Origin: Anolis sagrei
Lineage: Eukaryota > Chordata > Lepidosauria > Squamata > Anolidae
Assembly: GCF_037176765.1 (NCBI RefSeq)
Contig: NC_090027.1
Location: 28,214,349-28,278,348 of the forward strand
DNA: 64,000 nucleotides
Direction: 5' to 3'
The notes below the pieces were generated by a model that was not told the DNA's origin, did not search any database, and worked only from the letters and a program-made list of their open reading frames with translations. Position 1 is the first letter of the stretch. Every line of letters starts with the position of its first letter. Below are positions 20,782 to 32,287 of this stretch, one piece after another. The translations under genes and the position numbers were made by a program.

Positions 20782-21641
20782 TCTATATAAATAAAAATGT
20801 AATGTTCGTTTGTGGGATTAACAGAACTCAAAAAACCACTGGACGAATTGACACCAAATTTGGACACAAGACACCTAACAATCCAATGTATGTCCTTCAC
20901 TAAAAAAATTGATTTTGTCATTTGGGAGTTGTAGTTGCTGGGATTTATAGTTCACCTACAATCAAAGAACATTTTGAACCCCACCAATGATTTAATTGAA
21001 CCAAACTTGGCACACAGTTCTCCCATGAACAACAGAAAATACTGGAAAGGTTTGGTGGGCAGTGTCCTTTGGTTTTGGAATTGTAGTTCACCTACATCCA
21101 AAGATGACTGTGGACTCAAACAATGATGGATCTGGACCAAACTATACAAGAATACTCAGTATGGCCAAATGTGAACACTGGTGGAGTTTGGGGAAAATAG
21201 AATCTTGACATTTGGGAGTTGTAGTGGCTGGGATTTATAGTTCAGCTAAAATCAAAGAACATTCTGAACCCCACCAACGATGGAATTGAACCAAACTTGG
21301 CACACAGTTCTCCCATGACCAACAGAAAATACTGGAAGGGTTTGGTGGGCAGTGTCCTTTGGTTTAGGAGTTTTTGTTCACCTATACCCAAAGACGACTG
21401 TGGACTCAAACAATGATGGATCTGGACCAAACTATACAAGAATACTCAATATGCCCAAATGTGAACACTGGTGGAGTTTGGGGAAAATAGAATCTTGGCA
21501 TTTGGGAGTTTTAGTTGCTGGGATTTATAGTTCACCTACAGTCCAAGAGCATTCTGAATCCCACCGACGATAGAATTGGGCCAAACCTCCCACACAGAAC
21601 CCCCATGTGGGCCACAGCAACACATGGCAGGGGACGGCTAG
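20782..21641 (+). mobile_element. Non-autonomous Helitron, 860 bp
   Basis: It starts TCTATATAAATAAAAATG immediately after an A (20781) and ends CTAG immediately before a T (21642), the A|TC...CTAG|T insertion pattern of Helitrons. A 7-bp stem (CCATGTG 21603-21609, CACATGG 21621-21627) lies 10 bases before the terminal CTAG. The interior holds three direct units with a 290-bp period (tttgggagtt at 20921, 21211, 21501). No RepHel frame is present; it would depend on an autonomous partner. Confidence 0.88.
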
Positions 21642-21935
21642 TTCAATAATAAATAATGTGAATCATTTTTAAAAATTAATTTCTCAAACTTGCTTATAAG
21701 TCTTAAAGAATTGGGAGTTGTGTTTCCATTGAGCCACACATAGAAGAAAATACATATAAACGGAACTCTCTAGGATTGATTTTTTTTATAAAATACTTCA
21801 ATTCCAGTTTCATACAGAATGATCACTACAAAAGACATTAATTTTTAAAAGGTCCAATAATTAGATTTAAAAATATCATATCATCTGACATTGTTTTATG
21901 TCCCATACTTGCATGCAAGCAATTTAGAGAATTAT
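21642..21935. other. AT-rich non-coding stretch
   Basis: Nothing recognised. Confidence 0.35.
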
Positions 21936-22062
21936 TCATAGAATCATAGAATCATAGAGTTGGAAGAGATCTCATGGGCCATCCAGTCCAGTCCCCTGCC
22001 ATAAAGCAGGAATATTGCATTCAAAGCACCCTGACAGATGGCCATCCAGCCTCTGGATAAGA
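21936..22062 (-). mobile_element. CR1 LINE, 3' terminal fragment
   Basis: Plus-strand reading begins with the CR1 terminus (attcatagaatcatagaatc), then gttggaagagatctcatggg and the last codons' region. About 125 bp remain. Confidence 0.85.
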
Positions 22063-23045
22063 CATCTGTTTGATTCATGCAGCATCCTTATATGATGGAT
22101 TGACCCAATGTTGCATATGAAATTTGTGTCTGTACATGAATGAATGTACCCCTACAGCAAGGTACAACACATTGTTATGACTCTGTACCCCAAAGCTTGG
22201 AAAAGACACTTTTGTAAAGTAGCTTAGCAAGGAGATTCCAAAACTGCAACTTCCCCAATCTTTGGGCCACCCATTTGCCCATTTCATAGTCCTTATCTAA
22301 AAAAGATTTTAAGCAGTTAAGAAAACCACTTATCCAAAGTGCAGTCTATGCGCAAGAGATAACAGAAGCTTCCGAAAAGACCCGTCCTGTCTGAGAGTGG
22401 TGCCAAGACTAATCTGTAAGATCAAGAATCAGCGGATAATTTCTTCTCTTACCTTCGTCACCAAACAAGAAGGAATTCTACAAGGAAAGGAAGAGACACC
22501 ACCGTCCTGCTTTTGACTTTACTGATCTAGCCTTTGGTACCTAGGAAGCTGTAACTTTAATCCCTGTGCTGATTTGAACACCGGCTTTCTCCATCCAATG
22601 AAAAGCCGCTCAAGACCTCCTTGGTATTTATGAATCAAAGTGTTAGTTCAAACTGGTTGCCAGCTCATCTATATGCAATGGCACTATTAGGAGCACAGTT
22701 TATTCTGTAATTTTTTTGAAAGGGATGGGGAGTGGCTACCTTAATGGGTTTAGATACAGCAAAGGTGTCAAGCAGTTCTAAAGGGGGAAAACCCAGAAGA
22801 CCTGTCCAGAAGGTAACCTGGTTTGTTTATTTGGCTTATTAGTTAGGCATTCATCTTCCTAAAAGCAATATATATGGCTCTTCTTCCCATTTTTTTCTTC
22901 ATAGTAGCCCGGCATCATAAGTCACATTAAGGAAAAAGTGACTATCTTATGCTCTAACTTAAAAGAGTATCTAAATGAAAACTAGTATCTAAATGGATAC
23001 TGTCATTTGGAGTCCCAGTCCAGGACTCTATCCACAACATCACAT
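22063..23045. other. Non-coding stretch, nothing recognised
   Basis: No gene or repeat signature is seen. Confidence 0.4.
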
Positions 23046-23610
23046 GGACTCTGGTTTATTTATTTATTTATTTATGTATTATTTACTATATTTGTATACC
23101 ACCCTTCTCAGCCCGCAGGCGACTTAAGGCGGTTTACAGAGGCAAGAATCCAATGCCCAATAACACCATAAAAACATTAACATATAATATAAAACCAAAA
23201 CAAGATCAATAAGACACCATAAAAAACATTTAAAAACATTAACATATAATATAAAACCATAACAAGATCAATAAGACATAAATTATTTGCATCCCCTAGT
23301 TAAAACGTTGTCCAATCTTATCATCCAGTTGTTCCATATTCCTATGTCTGTTACACTGCATTTTCAAACACTTGCTCAAAAAGCCAAGTCTTGACTTTCT
23401 TCCAGAATGTTAAAAGGGAGGGAGCCAATCGAATGTCTCTAGGAATGGCATTCTATAGCCGAGGGGCCACCACTGAGAAGGCCCTGTCTCTCATCCCGCC
23501 AAATGTATTTCTGAGACAGGCAGGATTGAGAGCACCCCCCCCCCCCCAGATAATCTTAACATCCTAGATGGTTCATAAGGGGAGATGCGTTCGGACAGCT
23601 AAGCTCCAAT
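23046..23610 (-). mobile_element. L2 LINE, 3' end
   Basis: It starts with the tail complement (ttatttatttatttatgtat), then accacccttctcagcccgca and the C-terminal coding region (gaggggccaccactgagaag). A C run interrupts it at about 23535-23548. Confidence 0.8.
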
Positions 23611-24149
23611 CTTTCTTTATTGCAGTGTGCTACAAACATTTATGGAAATGTATCCACACCCACTAATCCCTCAAGAAAATAAGTGCTTTGTAGTGCCAAG
23701 TGGAGAGAGGACTCCCTTTTGAAGTTCTAAATCAATTTCATTTGAAACAGGACTTAGACTACTAAAATAAAGCTTCAAATATCCTACTCTTGGTGGCATT
23801 TATAGGCAAGATCAAATGCAGAGCTTGGAAAAATATAGTTTCCGGAATTCACCTGGAGATGATACTTCAGTTAAAAGAGCAGGGTGAGGTTCATTCTAAG
23901 TATAACATCAAACTGAAAACCTCTGTACTTAGTTTATTTTTTCAGAATGACAAAAAGTACAACAAAGGGTCAAATCCCAGTGTTTGTGGCAGCATTGTGG
24001 ATCATGTTTCCACTTCAATATAACTACTATAAATAGGTCTTGCAAGGCCATCTGATTGCACCTGCATCAGATCACCTCTTTCAAATTGACAGGTGTAGAA
24101 AGAAACTACCCTCGGATAGGGATATTATTTGAAATCATATATGTTAATC
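23611..24149. other. Non-coding stretch, nothing recognised
   Basis: No gene or repeat signature is seen. Confidence 0.35.
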
Positions 24150-24212
24150 TTGGTCCATGAGGTCATGAAGAGTGACTGAATGGATAAACAACAATAACAA
24201 CAACAACAAAAT
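24150..24212 (+). mobile_element. RTE/BovB 3' terminus
   Basis: ccatgaggtcatgaagagtg and the CAA-rich end (ataacaacaacaac) match the last bases of the better RTE copy at 47625-48282. Only the tail is left. Confidence 0.65.
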
Positions 24213-24320
24213 ATTAATCTTGGACAATGAACTTCTCCTGAGATGGGAGAATTTATTAACAACTGTTTGTTCACTGATGGGTTTGTGGACTGTAAACTGT
24301 ATATATGTACATACAGTTTA

Positions 24321-24384
24321 CTCATAATCTTATTGTGTGGTTCGTAGGCTATATTTGTCTACGAGCCACACAATAAGATATGAG
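24321..24384. repeat. Short perfect-looking hairpin
   Basis: Arm cttattgtgtggttcgtag (24329-24347) pairs with ctacgagccacacaataag (24359-24377) with one mismatch (a G-T wobble in RNA) and an 11-base loop; the pairing extends to ctcata/tatgag past a one-base bulge. It may be a tiny foldback transposon remnant. Confidence 0.7.
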
Positions 24385-24969
24385 TCCATATTTAGTTGAG
24401 AGATCTCTGTTCCTTTCTAGATTAAATTTGTGAGGGATTCTTTTTGGACAATGACTTACTTTATGGCTGAAAAGAAGTCTTTTAATATGGCAAGGCAGTA
24501 TATATACTATTCCCTGTTTCCTGGATGGTATTTTGGTGAGTTTGGGAGCATTTTGTGTGACTGCAAGTACAGTGTGTTGGGATGCTTGGCCCTCTGAGGT
24601 CTGCTAAGGTGACTAATGTGTTGCCTCCCAGCTTTCCATAGTTGCAGGTGTGGGAAATATTTGGCTCTGTGGGTTTTCATTGGATTACAACTCCCATCTT
24701 GTCTGACTGCTAGCTGAAAATGCTGGAAGTTTCAGAGTTTGACTCCTATCACATCTAGTGGTCTACTTTCAGTGGAAGTTGGTGACTCCAGCATAAGTGA
24801 AGCTAGGGATCCTCTCAACCCTTGATGCAGATCTATAATGAAGCTGTTCCAGGTGCTGAACCATTGATGATACAGCTCAGCACCATGGACAACACACTCA
24901 CAATTTCAATGAATACCTGGAGTGGGTGCACAATCCTGTTGCCAATGGAGCTATCTACTCTTGGTCTAA

Positions 24970-25780
24970 AACAGTCGACCTCCATATACACAGATTCTGC
25001 ATCCATGGATTCCACCATCTACATCACAAAGATTTTTTTTTAATCCAAGAAGGAAACCCCGAGTTTGCCATTTTATATAAGGGACACCATTTCACTATGC
25101 CATTGTATACTAGGGTTATGCATTTGTGTAGAATTGCTATTTGTTTCTGTTTGTTGAAACTAGAAGCCCCCATATTAGTTTTCCAGTGCCTCCTGAAAAT
25201 GGGCACGCTGCCAAATGCCTGGTTGCTGTTGCTGCTGCTAAAGTTTTCCATAGTGGTGGTGGAGGAGGAGGAGGTCAGACCTGGGAAGGTTGAAGATACC
25301 CCTCTTTCTGGGATTGTTTGTCCTTATCCATTAAGAACTGTATTTTTAAAAGCATCAGAGTTACCACTCTTTCTGGATCCTTTACCTTTTATTTGTAGAG
25401 AGACTGGATTTAATGCTTCTTAAAGCTGTTTAAAGGAGAGGCAGTTGTGCCTGCTTTCTCTCAACAGCACCAAAAGCCACACAGCTCTCCAAGAGGCATT
25501 TCAAGGAGGCCCAGGGAAGGAAGAACTGATGATCTGGAGCTCAGTTGAGTTAGGAGCGCCATGTGATCACGAAAACTGAGGGGGAGACGATTATTGGCTC
25601 CTGCTTACTTTCATGTCGAGTTGATTTCTCTGCTGGGAGGAGGCCTCTTGTTATGTGCTCCCAAAGAGAAAAGAATGGATGAAATGGTAGAAACAAATTC
25701 TACACACAACTCTATTGCATACTATAGGACTTGAACATCCACAGGTGATGTCCCTGAATCAAATGCCAGAAGATACTATT
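24970..25780. mobile_element. Probable Tigger/MER2-like DNA transposon remnant
   Basis: The left part (tccatatacacagattctgc, atccatggattccaccatct) and the right part (ggacttgaacatccacaggt) resemble the two ends of MER2/Tigger-type elements. About 0.6 kb of unrecognised sequence lies between them, from about 25112, possibly a later insertion. Called from memory of such ends, so confidence is modest. Confidence 0.4.
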
Positions 25781-25782
25781 TT

Positions 25783-26572
25783 TTTATTTATTGTGTCAGG
25801 GGCAACCAGACAGTTGTATTACATTTCTAACAGAAACAAAGCAAACAAACAGACAAAATACAAAATTTGTGAGTTTGGTAGATGATTAAATGTCCTTTGA
25901 CCAGTATCTGGCCACTTGGAGTGCTTCTGGTGTTGCTGCAAGAAGGTCCTCCATTGTGCATGTGGCAGGGCTCAGGTTGCATTGCAGCAGGTGGTCAGTG
26001 GTTTGCTCTTCTCCACACTCGCATGTCGAGGATTCCACTTTGTAGCCCCATTTCTGAAGGTTGGCTCTGCATCTTGTGGTGCCAGAGCGCAGTCTGTTCA
26101 GTGCCTTCCAAGTTGCCCAGTCCTCTGTGTGCCCAGGGGGGAAGTCTCTCATTTGGTATCAGCCATTGATTGAGGTTCTGGGTTTGAGCCTGCCACTTTT
26201 GGGCTCTCGCTTGCTGAGGTGTTCTAGCGAGTGTCTCTGTAGATCTTAGAAAACTATTTCTAGATTTAAGTCATTGACGTGCTGGCTGATACCCAAACAG
26301 GGGATGAGCTGGAGATGTCACTGCCTTGGTCCTTTCACTATTGGCTGCTACTTCCCGGCAGATGTCAGGTGGTGCAATACCGGCTTGACAGTGTAATTTC
26401 TCCAGTGGTGTAGGGCGCAGACACGCCATGATAATGCAGATGTCTCATTAAGAGCCACATCCACTGTTTTAGTGTGGTGAGATGTGTTCCACACTGGGCA
26501 TGCATACTCAGCAGCAGAGTAGCGTAGTGCAAGGGCAGATGTCTTCACTGTGTCTGGTTGTGATCCCCAGGT
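25783..26572 (-). mobile_element. Non-LTR LINE 3' end with Cys/His-rich C-terminus, copy 2
   Basis: Same family as 16924-17722. The minus frame 26152-25886 is the clearest: WKALNRLRSGTTRCRANLQK followed by WG and the Cys/His cluster CECGEEQTTDHLLQC. The 3' terminus on plus reads ttattgtgtcaggggcaacc. No RT motif is present, so only the last part of the ORF and the 3' UTR survive. Confidence 0.75.
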
Positions 26573-27810
26573 TAGTACTATGAACCCACTGTAATACCAA
26601 GGAGATAGTAAAACAATCAAGTATTTTCCTTAGAAATGAGAAGTGCTCTAAAATAAACATAGAAACAAAACAAATACAACTTCCATTTATTATATGGATA
26701 GCATGCATAATAATAGAGACTGGAACAAAAGCACATGGGTTGTGTTTTCCCCATTCATTTCTCAAATAACAGAATCCTATAATAGTGAAAAGGCAGTGCA
26801 CTGTATTGCTTAGCGAATTGATACAGCCAGGAATCATTGTTCAGGGAAGCAGGGATTTTAAATTGCTTTGCAAAGGACATAACATGAACACTTGCTCATA
26901 TGAGAAATAAACGTAGGCAGTATCATACATATACACCACTTGTGGGTTACAAAAAATGAGAAGATGTTATGCAATCTGTCTGAAATAGATTTGATGGTGT
27001 TGAGGGAGAACTCCAAGGTTAAATGCATGAGAAAACAACTTACAACTCCATTGCATTAGTGTAGCAATTGAAACAAATGGATGGAAAAAGAATGAAACAG
27101 TAATGGAAGTATTGTAGAGCCAATATTTTCCATCTCTTTTTACTTTGTCCCAGGACTAAACATTACTAGATTCCTGTAAAAACTGGATTAAAAAAAATAC
27201 TCTGGGATGTAACTTACAGCCAATCATGTTATTTTCATTTGATATGTTAAGGGAATAGTGGCACCAAATGGTATTAAGATGGTAATACACCTGTTAACTG
27301 CAGCAGGCAAGTCTATTAATTATACATAGAAAAGAGTTAATCTAACATCTAGAGCTGTATAATAGTTGGCGTTTTGGAACATGGTCGATTTATCCAAATT
27401 TACCAATTTGATAAAAACACAAGCACAGGTAGAAAGGAAAAATGAAAGGTTTATAGAGAAATTGAGTTTTTATATTGCAAAAACAAGATTCTAAGAGAGA
27501 TATGACCTTTTACTTTGCAGGAGTGGTGATCTAATTTTTGATGTATTATTTGATGAAGATAGAACATGAGTTTCAACAGAATACTGGGACAGCAAGCGAA
27601 CTTAGAGTTATAGGATTATAACAGAATATTGTGTTTTCTGAAATGATGGCTGAGAACTTAGATTATACTCTGAGTAGAAAACTCTGATGCTTCTTTCCCT
27701 CTCTGCTAGCCTTAGATATCTGGTCCCAGGGAATAATGTTAAAGGGAAAATGTAGGAAGAGTGGTCAGGCACTGGATACCTATTCCCAGCAGCTGGATAC
27801 AGAAAGATGA
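26573..27810. other. AT-rich non-coding stretch, nothing recognised
   Basis: Short frames here have no domain signature. Confidence 0.4.
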
Positions 27811-28000
27811 TATTTATTTACCACATTTGTACCCCTCCCCTTCTCAACCCGAAGGGGACCCAGAGCGGCCTTACAAAAGGCAACAATTCAATGCCACACA
27901 TATACATATCAATAAAATGAACAAATACATTAAAATCCAAACAGTAAAAATGTCAAAAATTAAAACATCAAATAAAATAATGCAATCCAAATCATAATCG
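27811..28000 (-). mobile_element. L2 LINE 3' tail
   Basis: tatttatttaccacatttgt followed by ccccttctcaacccgaaggg is the L2 terminal segment in reverse orientation. Confidence 0.7.
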
Positions 28001-28136
28001 AGGGCCATCCCATTTGTCATTGTATTATGTTGTCTTTGCAGACAAGAGGTACCTTGGGAGGTCCAGGAGTTTATCCATTTTGGTTTATCCAACGTTCTGT
28101 TGCCCATTTATGTTGGATAAGCAAGACTGTATTGTA

Positions 28137-28310
28137 AAAGGCGAAATATTTATATGATCCGAAGAGAAACCAGAGCCAAGGTGGTGGGTATCACTGGGGG
28201 TGGGTTGAGGGATAACTGTACTGTGGGTGGCGGGTTGTCTGTGTATGTGTATATGTCTGCAATGTATTTGGTCGGTGTATTACCTTTTAAAAAAATTTTT
28301 TTTTAAAAAA
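28137..28310 (+). mobile_element. Very short L1 3' UTR insertion
   Basis: The insert ends in an A-rich tail (attaccttttaaaaaaattt and following) like that of the L1 at 43105-44155. It is flanked by an 18-bp duplication, aagcaagactgtattgta (28119-28136) and aagcaagactatactgta (28311-28328), two differences. About 170 bp, so extreme 5' truncation. Confidence 0.6.
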
Positions 28311-29515
28311 AAGCAAGACTATACTGTATATAAAGATATTCAACACAGATCACTATAGAGGATTCCAGCTCGGCTGTGAAAAACTCTCAAGCCTAAAACC
28401 AATTGCTGCTCCCAATTAGAACTGATGGAACTTGCAGAATTCAAAGTTCCTATTGAGATTGTCAATGTACTTTAGTTTGAACTAGCACTTGATTTATATC
28501 ACATAATGTTGATTATGATGATTTTTCCAAAACCTCCCTCCTTTCCCATTCTAACCCATGTTAGGTTGCGAGATGTTGCTTTTTTTCCTTCATGGAAAAA
28601 ATGGCATACATTTTCTTTAATGGAGCCCTTATTTCTGTACTCTTTCCACCATATACATTTTTGCTCACATTTCTCCAATTGAATTACAGTGCTTTTTCCC
28701 AATTGTACACATTTTTAAACAATGGTATTTGTGAAAAACATGTCCATGATTTTGAAGATTCAAAATATATTGCAGGCTATTCAAAAGGGCAATTTTATTT
28801 GGTCCAAAAATATCCATGTTCTTTTCTAAGAATAAGGATGCCAGAACTGGAAAAGAGTAATTTCTTTTTAGGAGGACATTGTACTTCCTTTTTTTTAAAA
28901 AAAGCTTTTTGTGAGAAAATTAGAAATGGGGACTGTACTCAGTGGCTTCATTTGGCTCAAATTTAACATCATTCCTCCCATCATCTGGAGGTCATATAAA
29001 ATCATCTCCTTCGTTTACCTCGCGTTTAGGCTTCGTGCCGCATAGGATTGTCAGTTAGCTGATTGCCATTAAAATTTAAAAGCTCCCCTGCTGCCATCCC
29101 GAGAGCAAAAGCCAGTGGGTAATTTGCTTATCATTCCAATGAAAGAAAGAGCCATTGACAGACAAGGTTACTAATAATGAAGAACATTCTCCTGAGGTCA
29201 TGAGCATTATTCCTGGGCCAACTATTATTGTAATATTTTGCTGCCAATAAGCAGGAAAGTGCCCCTAGCTCTCAAGGAAGTTCATTTTAGCTGATACAGG
29301 ACAATCCTTCCCATTTCTCAGCTAAGAAGGAACCATGCATCATTTGCAAATAGTCTAGGTAAGCACGCAAGGGCCTAAATCCAACGTAGTGTAAATCCTC
29401 TCCAACAGATACATGCAACTGCAGTAAGCACTGCATGACCAACATGCAGAATAGTAATGTGGCACAACACATATCAAAGGCAGACCAATGCCTGCATACA
29501 TTGGAATAAAAGTAT
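28311..29515. other. Non-coding stretch; 29000-29250 looks unique
   Basis: No gene is seen. 29000-29250 has a mixed composition free of repeats by eye and could be conserved non-coding DNA. 28590-28970 has open frames but low-complexity AT-rich sequence. Confidence 0.3.
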
Positions 29516-29896
29516 GTTGTTGTTTATTCATTCAGTTGCTCTTCATGACCTCCTGGACCAGCCCACGCCAGAGTGCCCTGTTGGCCGTCACCACCCCCAG
29601 CTCCTTCAGAGTGAAGCCAGTCAATTCAAAAATACCATCTTTCCATCTTGCCCTTGGTTGGCCCCTCTTCCTTTTTCTTTCCATTTTCCCCAGCATAATT
29701 GTCTTCTCTAAGCTTTCTCATGATGTGGTCAAAGTGCTTCATCTTGGCCTCGACTATCCTTCCCTCCAATGAGCAGTCGGGCTTTATTTCCTGAAGTATG
29801 GACTGGTTGGACCTTCTCACGGTCCAAGGCACTCTCAGAACTTTCCTCCAACACCACAGTTGAAAAGCATCGATCTTCCTTGGCTCAGCCTTCCTA
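29516..29896 (-). mobile_element. RTE/BovB LINE, 3' end
   Basis: Plus reading runs from the tail (gttgtttattcattcagttg) through ccttccctccaatgagcagt to caacaccacagttgaaaagc. The minus frame from 29832 encodes MPWTVRRSNQSILQEIKPDC and HFDHIMRKLRED, the BovB C-terminus. Truncated. Confidence 0.85.
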
Positions 29897-29902
29897 CTTG
29901 TA

Positions 29903-29980
29903 CAGGGTTAGTCAAAATGCATAGGCCAATAAGCCATTCAATTGAATGGCAGATTGGCCTATGCATTTTGACTAACCCTG
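29903..29980. mobile_element. 78-bp palindromic mariner MITE
   Basis: Arms of 39 bases starting CAGGGTTAGTCAAAATGCAT pair with only two mismatched positions near the centre (ttcaattgaa). TA flanks both sides (29901-29902, 29981-29982). Size and structure resemble human MADE1, a mariner MITE of about 80 bp. It sits a few bases beyond the end of the RTE fragment. Confidence 0.88.
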
Positions 29981-30339
29981 TATAATAAAAGTATACAAGT
30001 GAAATTGTTATCAAGGGCATTTGAGTACTGTAGATCTCAATATGCCAAGAATAAGATGTACAGATGTGCCAACAGATGAGGAACCAGGTGTCTTGGCACC
30101 CAAAGCATGCCTGGATGCCAGCCAAGACAAAGAGCCCATGAAGATACAGCAGGTTTGATCAGAAATATGTTAATCAAGATTTACCTTGCAATGCCACAAC
30201 TTCTAATGAACATACAGTTTTGAGAGAAGTCTGTTAGGTAGAATCCCCCCCCCCCTTTTTTTTTTTTTGTTCTTGTGCATGAGCATCATTTAACACACAG
30301 AACAACACTGTGATTGTGGAACACTGATCCGATCAGAAA

Positions 30340-31015
30340 ATCCAACAAATGCTACGTTCAGCAAAGGACAAGAGGGATCCTCTCACTTCTGCAGGAGTCT
30401 ACCATATACCATGCAGCTGTGGACAAGTCTACATAGGAACCATCAAACGCAGCGTTGCCCAAACACGAATCAAGGAACATGAAAGGCGCTGCAGACTACT
30501 TCAACCAGAGAAGTCAGCCATAGCAGAGCACATGATGAACCAACCTGGACACAGCATATTATTTGAGAACACAGAAATGCTGGACCACTCTAACAACCAC
30601 CATGTCAGACTACACAGAGAAGCCATTGAAATCCACAAGCATTTGGACAATTTCAACAGAAAGGAGGAAACCATGAAAATGAACAAAATCTGGCTACCAG
30701 TATTAAAATTACAACAGCAAAAAACAGAGGGGAAACAATCAGGCACATCTAATCACCTCTCAACAAAAGATTGCCCCAGGCACTGCACGGCCATCAAATG
30801 CTAATCAAGGTGGCCAGTTGAAATATTCACACTTAGCTGCAACAGACAAGAGTTCTTTGCTCCACCTTGGTCATTCCACAGATATATAAACCCATTTTCC
30901 TAGTTCCAATAGACCTCACTACCTCTGAGGATGCTTGCCATAGATGCAGGCAAAACGTCAGGTGAAAATGCCTCTAGAACATGGTCATATAGCCCAAAAA
31001 AACTTATAACAACCC
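30340..31015 (+). mobile_element. Penelope-like element 3' part with GIY-YIG domain, copy 1
   Basis: The frame 30349-30804 encodes a GIY-YIG endonuclease: GVYHIPCSCGQVYIG, then the Arg-containing RIKEHERRCR helix and a downstream NFNRKEE. Penelope-like elements carry this domain at the C-terminus of their RT protein. The 3' UTR follows, with gaggatgcttgccatagatg and tatagcccaaaaaaactt, the family's terminal sequence. The RT itself is missing, so the element is broken. A second copy lies at 52482-53155. Confidence 0.85.
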
Positions 31016-31460
31016 ACTGATCAGACTATCGATCAGGCACCTTATTCACTTCCCTTCTGTCCTCAAATTGGTTGCTTTCTAGCATGTTTGTCTGCCCTTC
31101 TATTGTCATATGTCTTCTGGACACCCTCTATCAGCTCCAGAAAGAGACAGAGAGAGAGAGAGAATTGAGAGCTAATCAAAATCAGAGGCGTATCTGAAAT
31201 CTTGGACCAGAAATATACTTTGACAAGATCTCCAACCAGCTTCTCTTCCTCCCTCTCTCCTGCACACTCAAGAGATTGGAACTTAATTTATTTTCAGAGC
31301 AGTGTAGAACTCGATTGGCTTTTAAGGTAATTCAGCATCTGGAAATCTGCATGGCGACATCCTAGTCTGAAGAAGGCTGCCACATACCCTCCAAATGTCC
31401 AAATTTGACAATCATTAATACTCTGTCAACCAACCTTTTCTGCTGTTGTTAAAATTTTTC
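31016..31460. other. Non-coding stretch with short (GA)n
   Basis: GA repeats at about 31145-31165. Nothing else recognised. Confidence 0.35.
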
Positions 31461-31640
31461 TAAGGTACATCTCCACTGTAGAATTAATTCAATTTGATAC
31501 CAATTTAACTACCACAGCTCATTGCTATGGAATTACGAAAGCTGTAGTTTTACAAAGTCTTTAGCCTTCTCTGCCAAGAAGTGCTGGAACCTCACCAAAC
31601 AGCAAATCCCATGATTCCAATGGATATACTATACATCACA
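31461..31640. mobile_element. Probable palindromic MITE, diverged
   Basis: The left half (acatctccactgtagaatta, accacagctcattgctatgg) and right half (gctgtagttttacaaagtct ... cagcaaatcccatgattcca) resemble a common reptile MITE with these blocks. The copy is degraded and its ends are uncertain. Confidence 0.4.
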
Positions 31641-32287
31641 TTCAGTTCCAAAATAAATAAATACATGCAAAATAAATATACGTATATGAAATGACATAGA
31701 CATACAGTTTAAAAATCTGTTCATCATAAGCTGTTACAGCAAAAATAACAACCAAATAATAAGCAACACTTTTCCATTTTTCTTTTATTTGTGGACATAG
31801 TACATATTATAAAGCGCATAGTATAAAAACAAACAGGTGTGGGAATGAACCAATATCTATGTTATAAAACTCAGTTCATTGTTTTGTTAAGTTGTCTTCA
31901 TTGTGGAAAGTTTTGAAAATACATAAGAAATGAAAACTAACATCTCTCTGAAATGTTTGTTTTGTTTGTCTCAAGCAGCTGACAAGATGTTATGTTTCAT
32001 AAAGTCAAACTCAGCTAATACCGATAATTGTATAAAGAAAATAAAAGATCACTGAAACAAAATTATATTACGATGGATTGATTTCCAAAAGTCAGACTCA
32101 TTGTGAATGTTTAGGACTTGGCTCTATAAATCATATTAGCTTCAAACATACTGGGTTGGACCTGGACTGAATTAGGCCAGTCCTGTGATGGATAGAAGAA
32201 TGCAGCAAAAGGACCATTATGTTAGCCATTTTCACATACAAAGGCAAATAGTCAATGCCCAGCATATACCAAAACATTACAGCAATA
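31641..32287. other. AT-rich non-coding stretch
   Basis: Nothing recognised. Confidence 0.35.
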
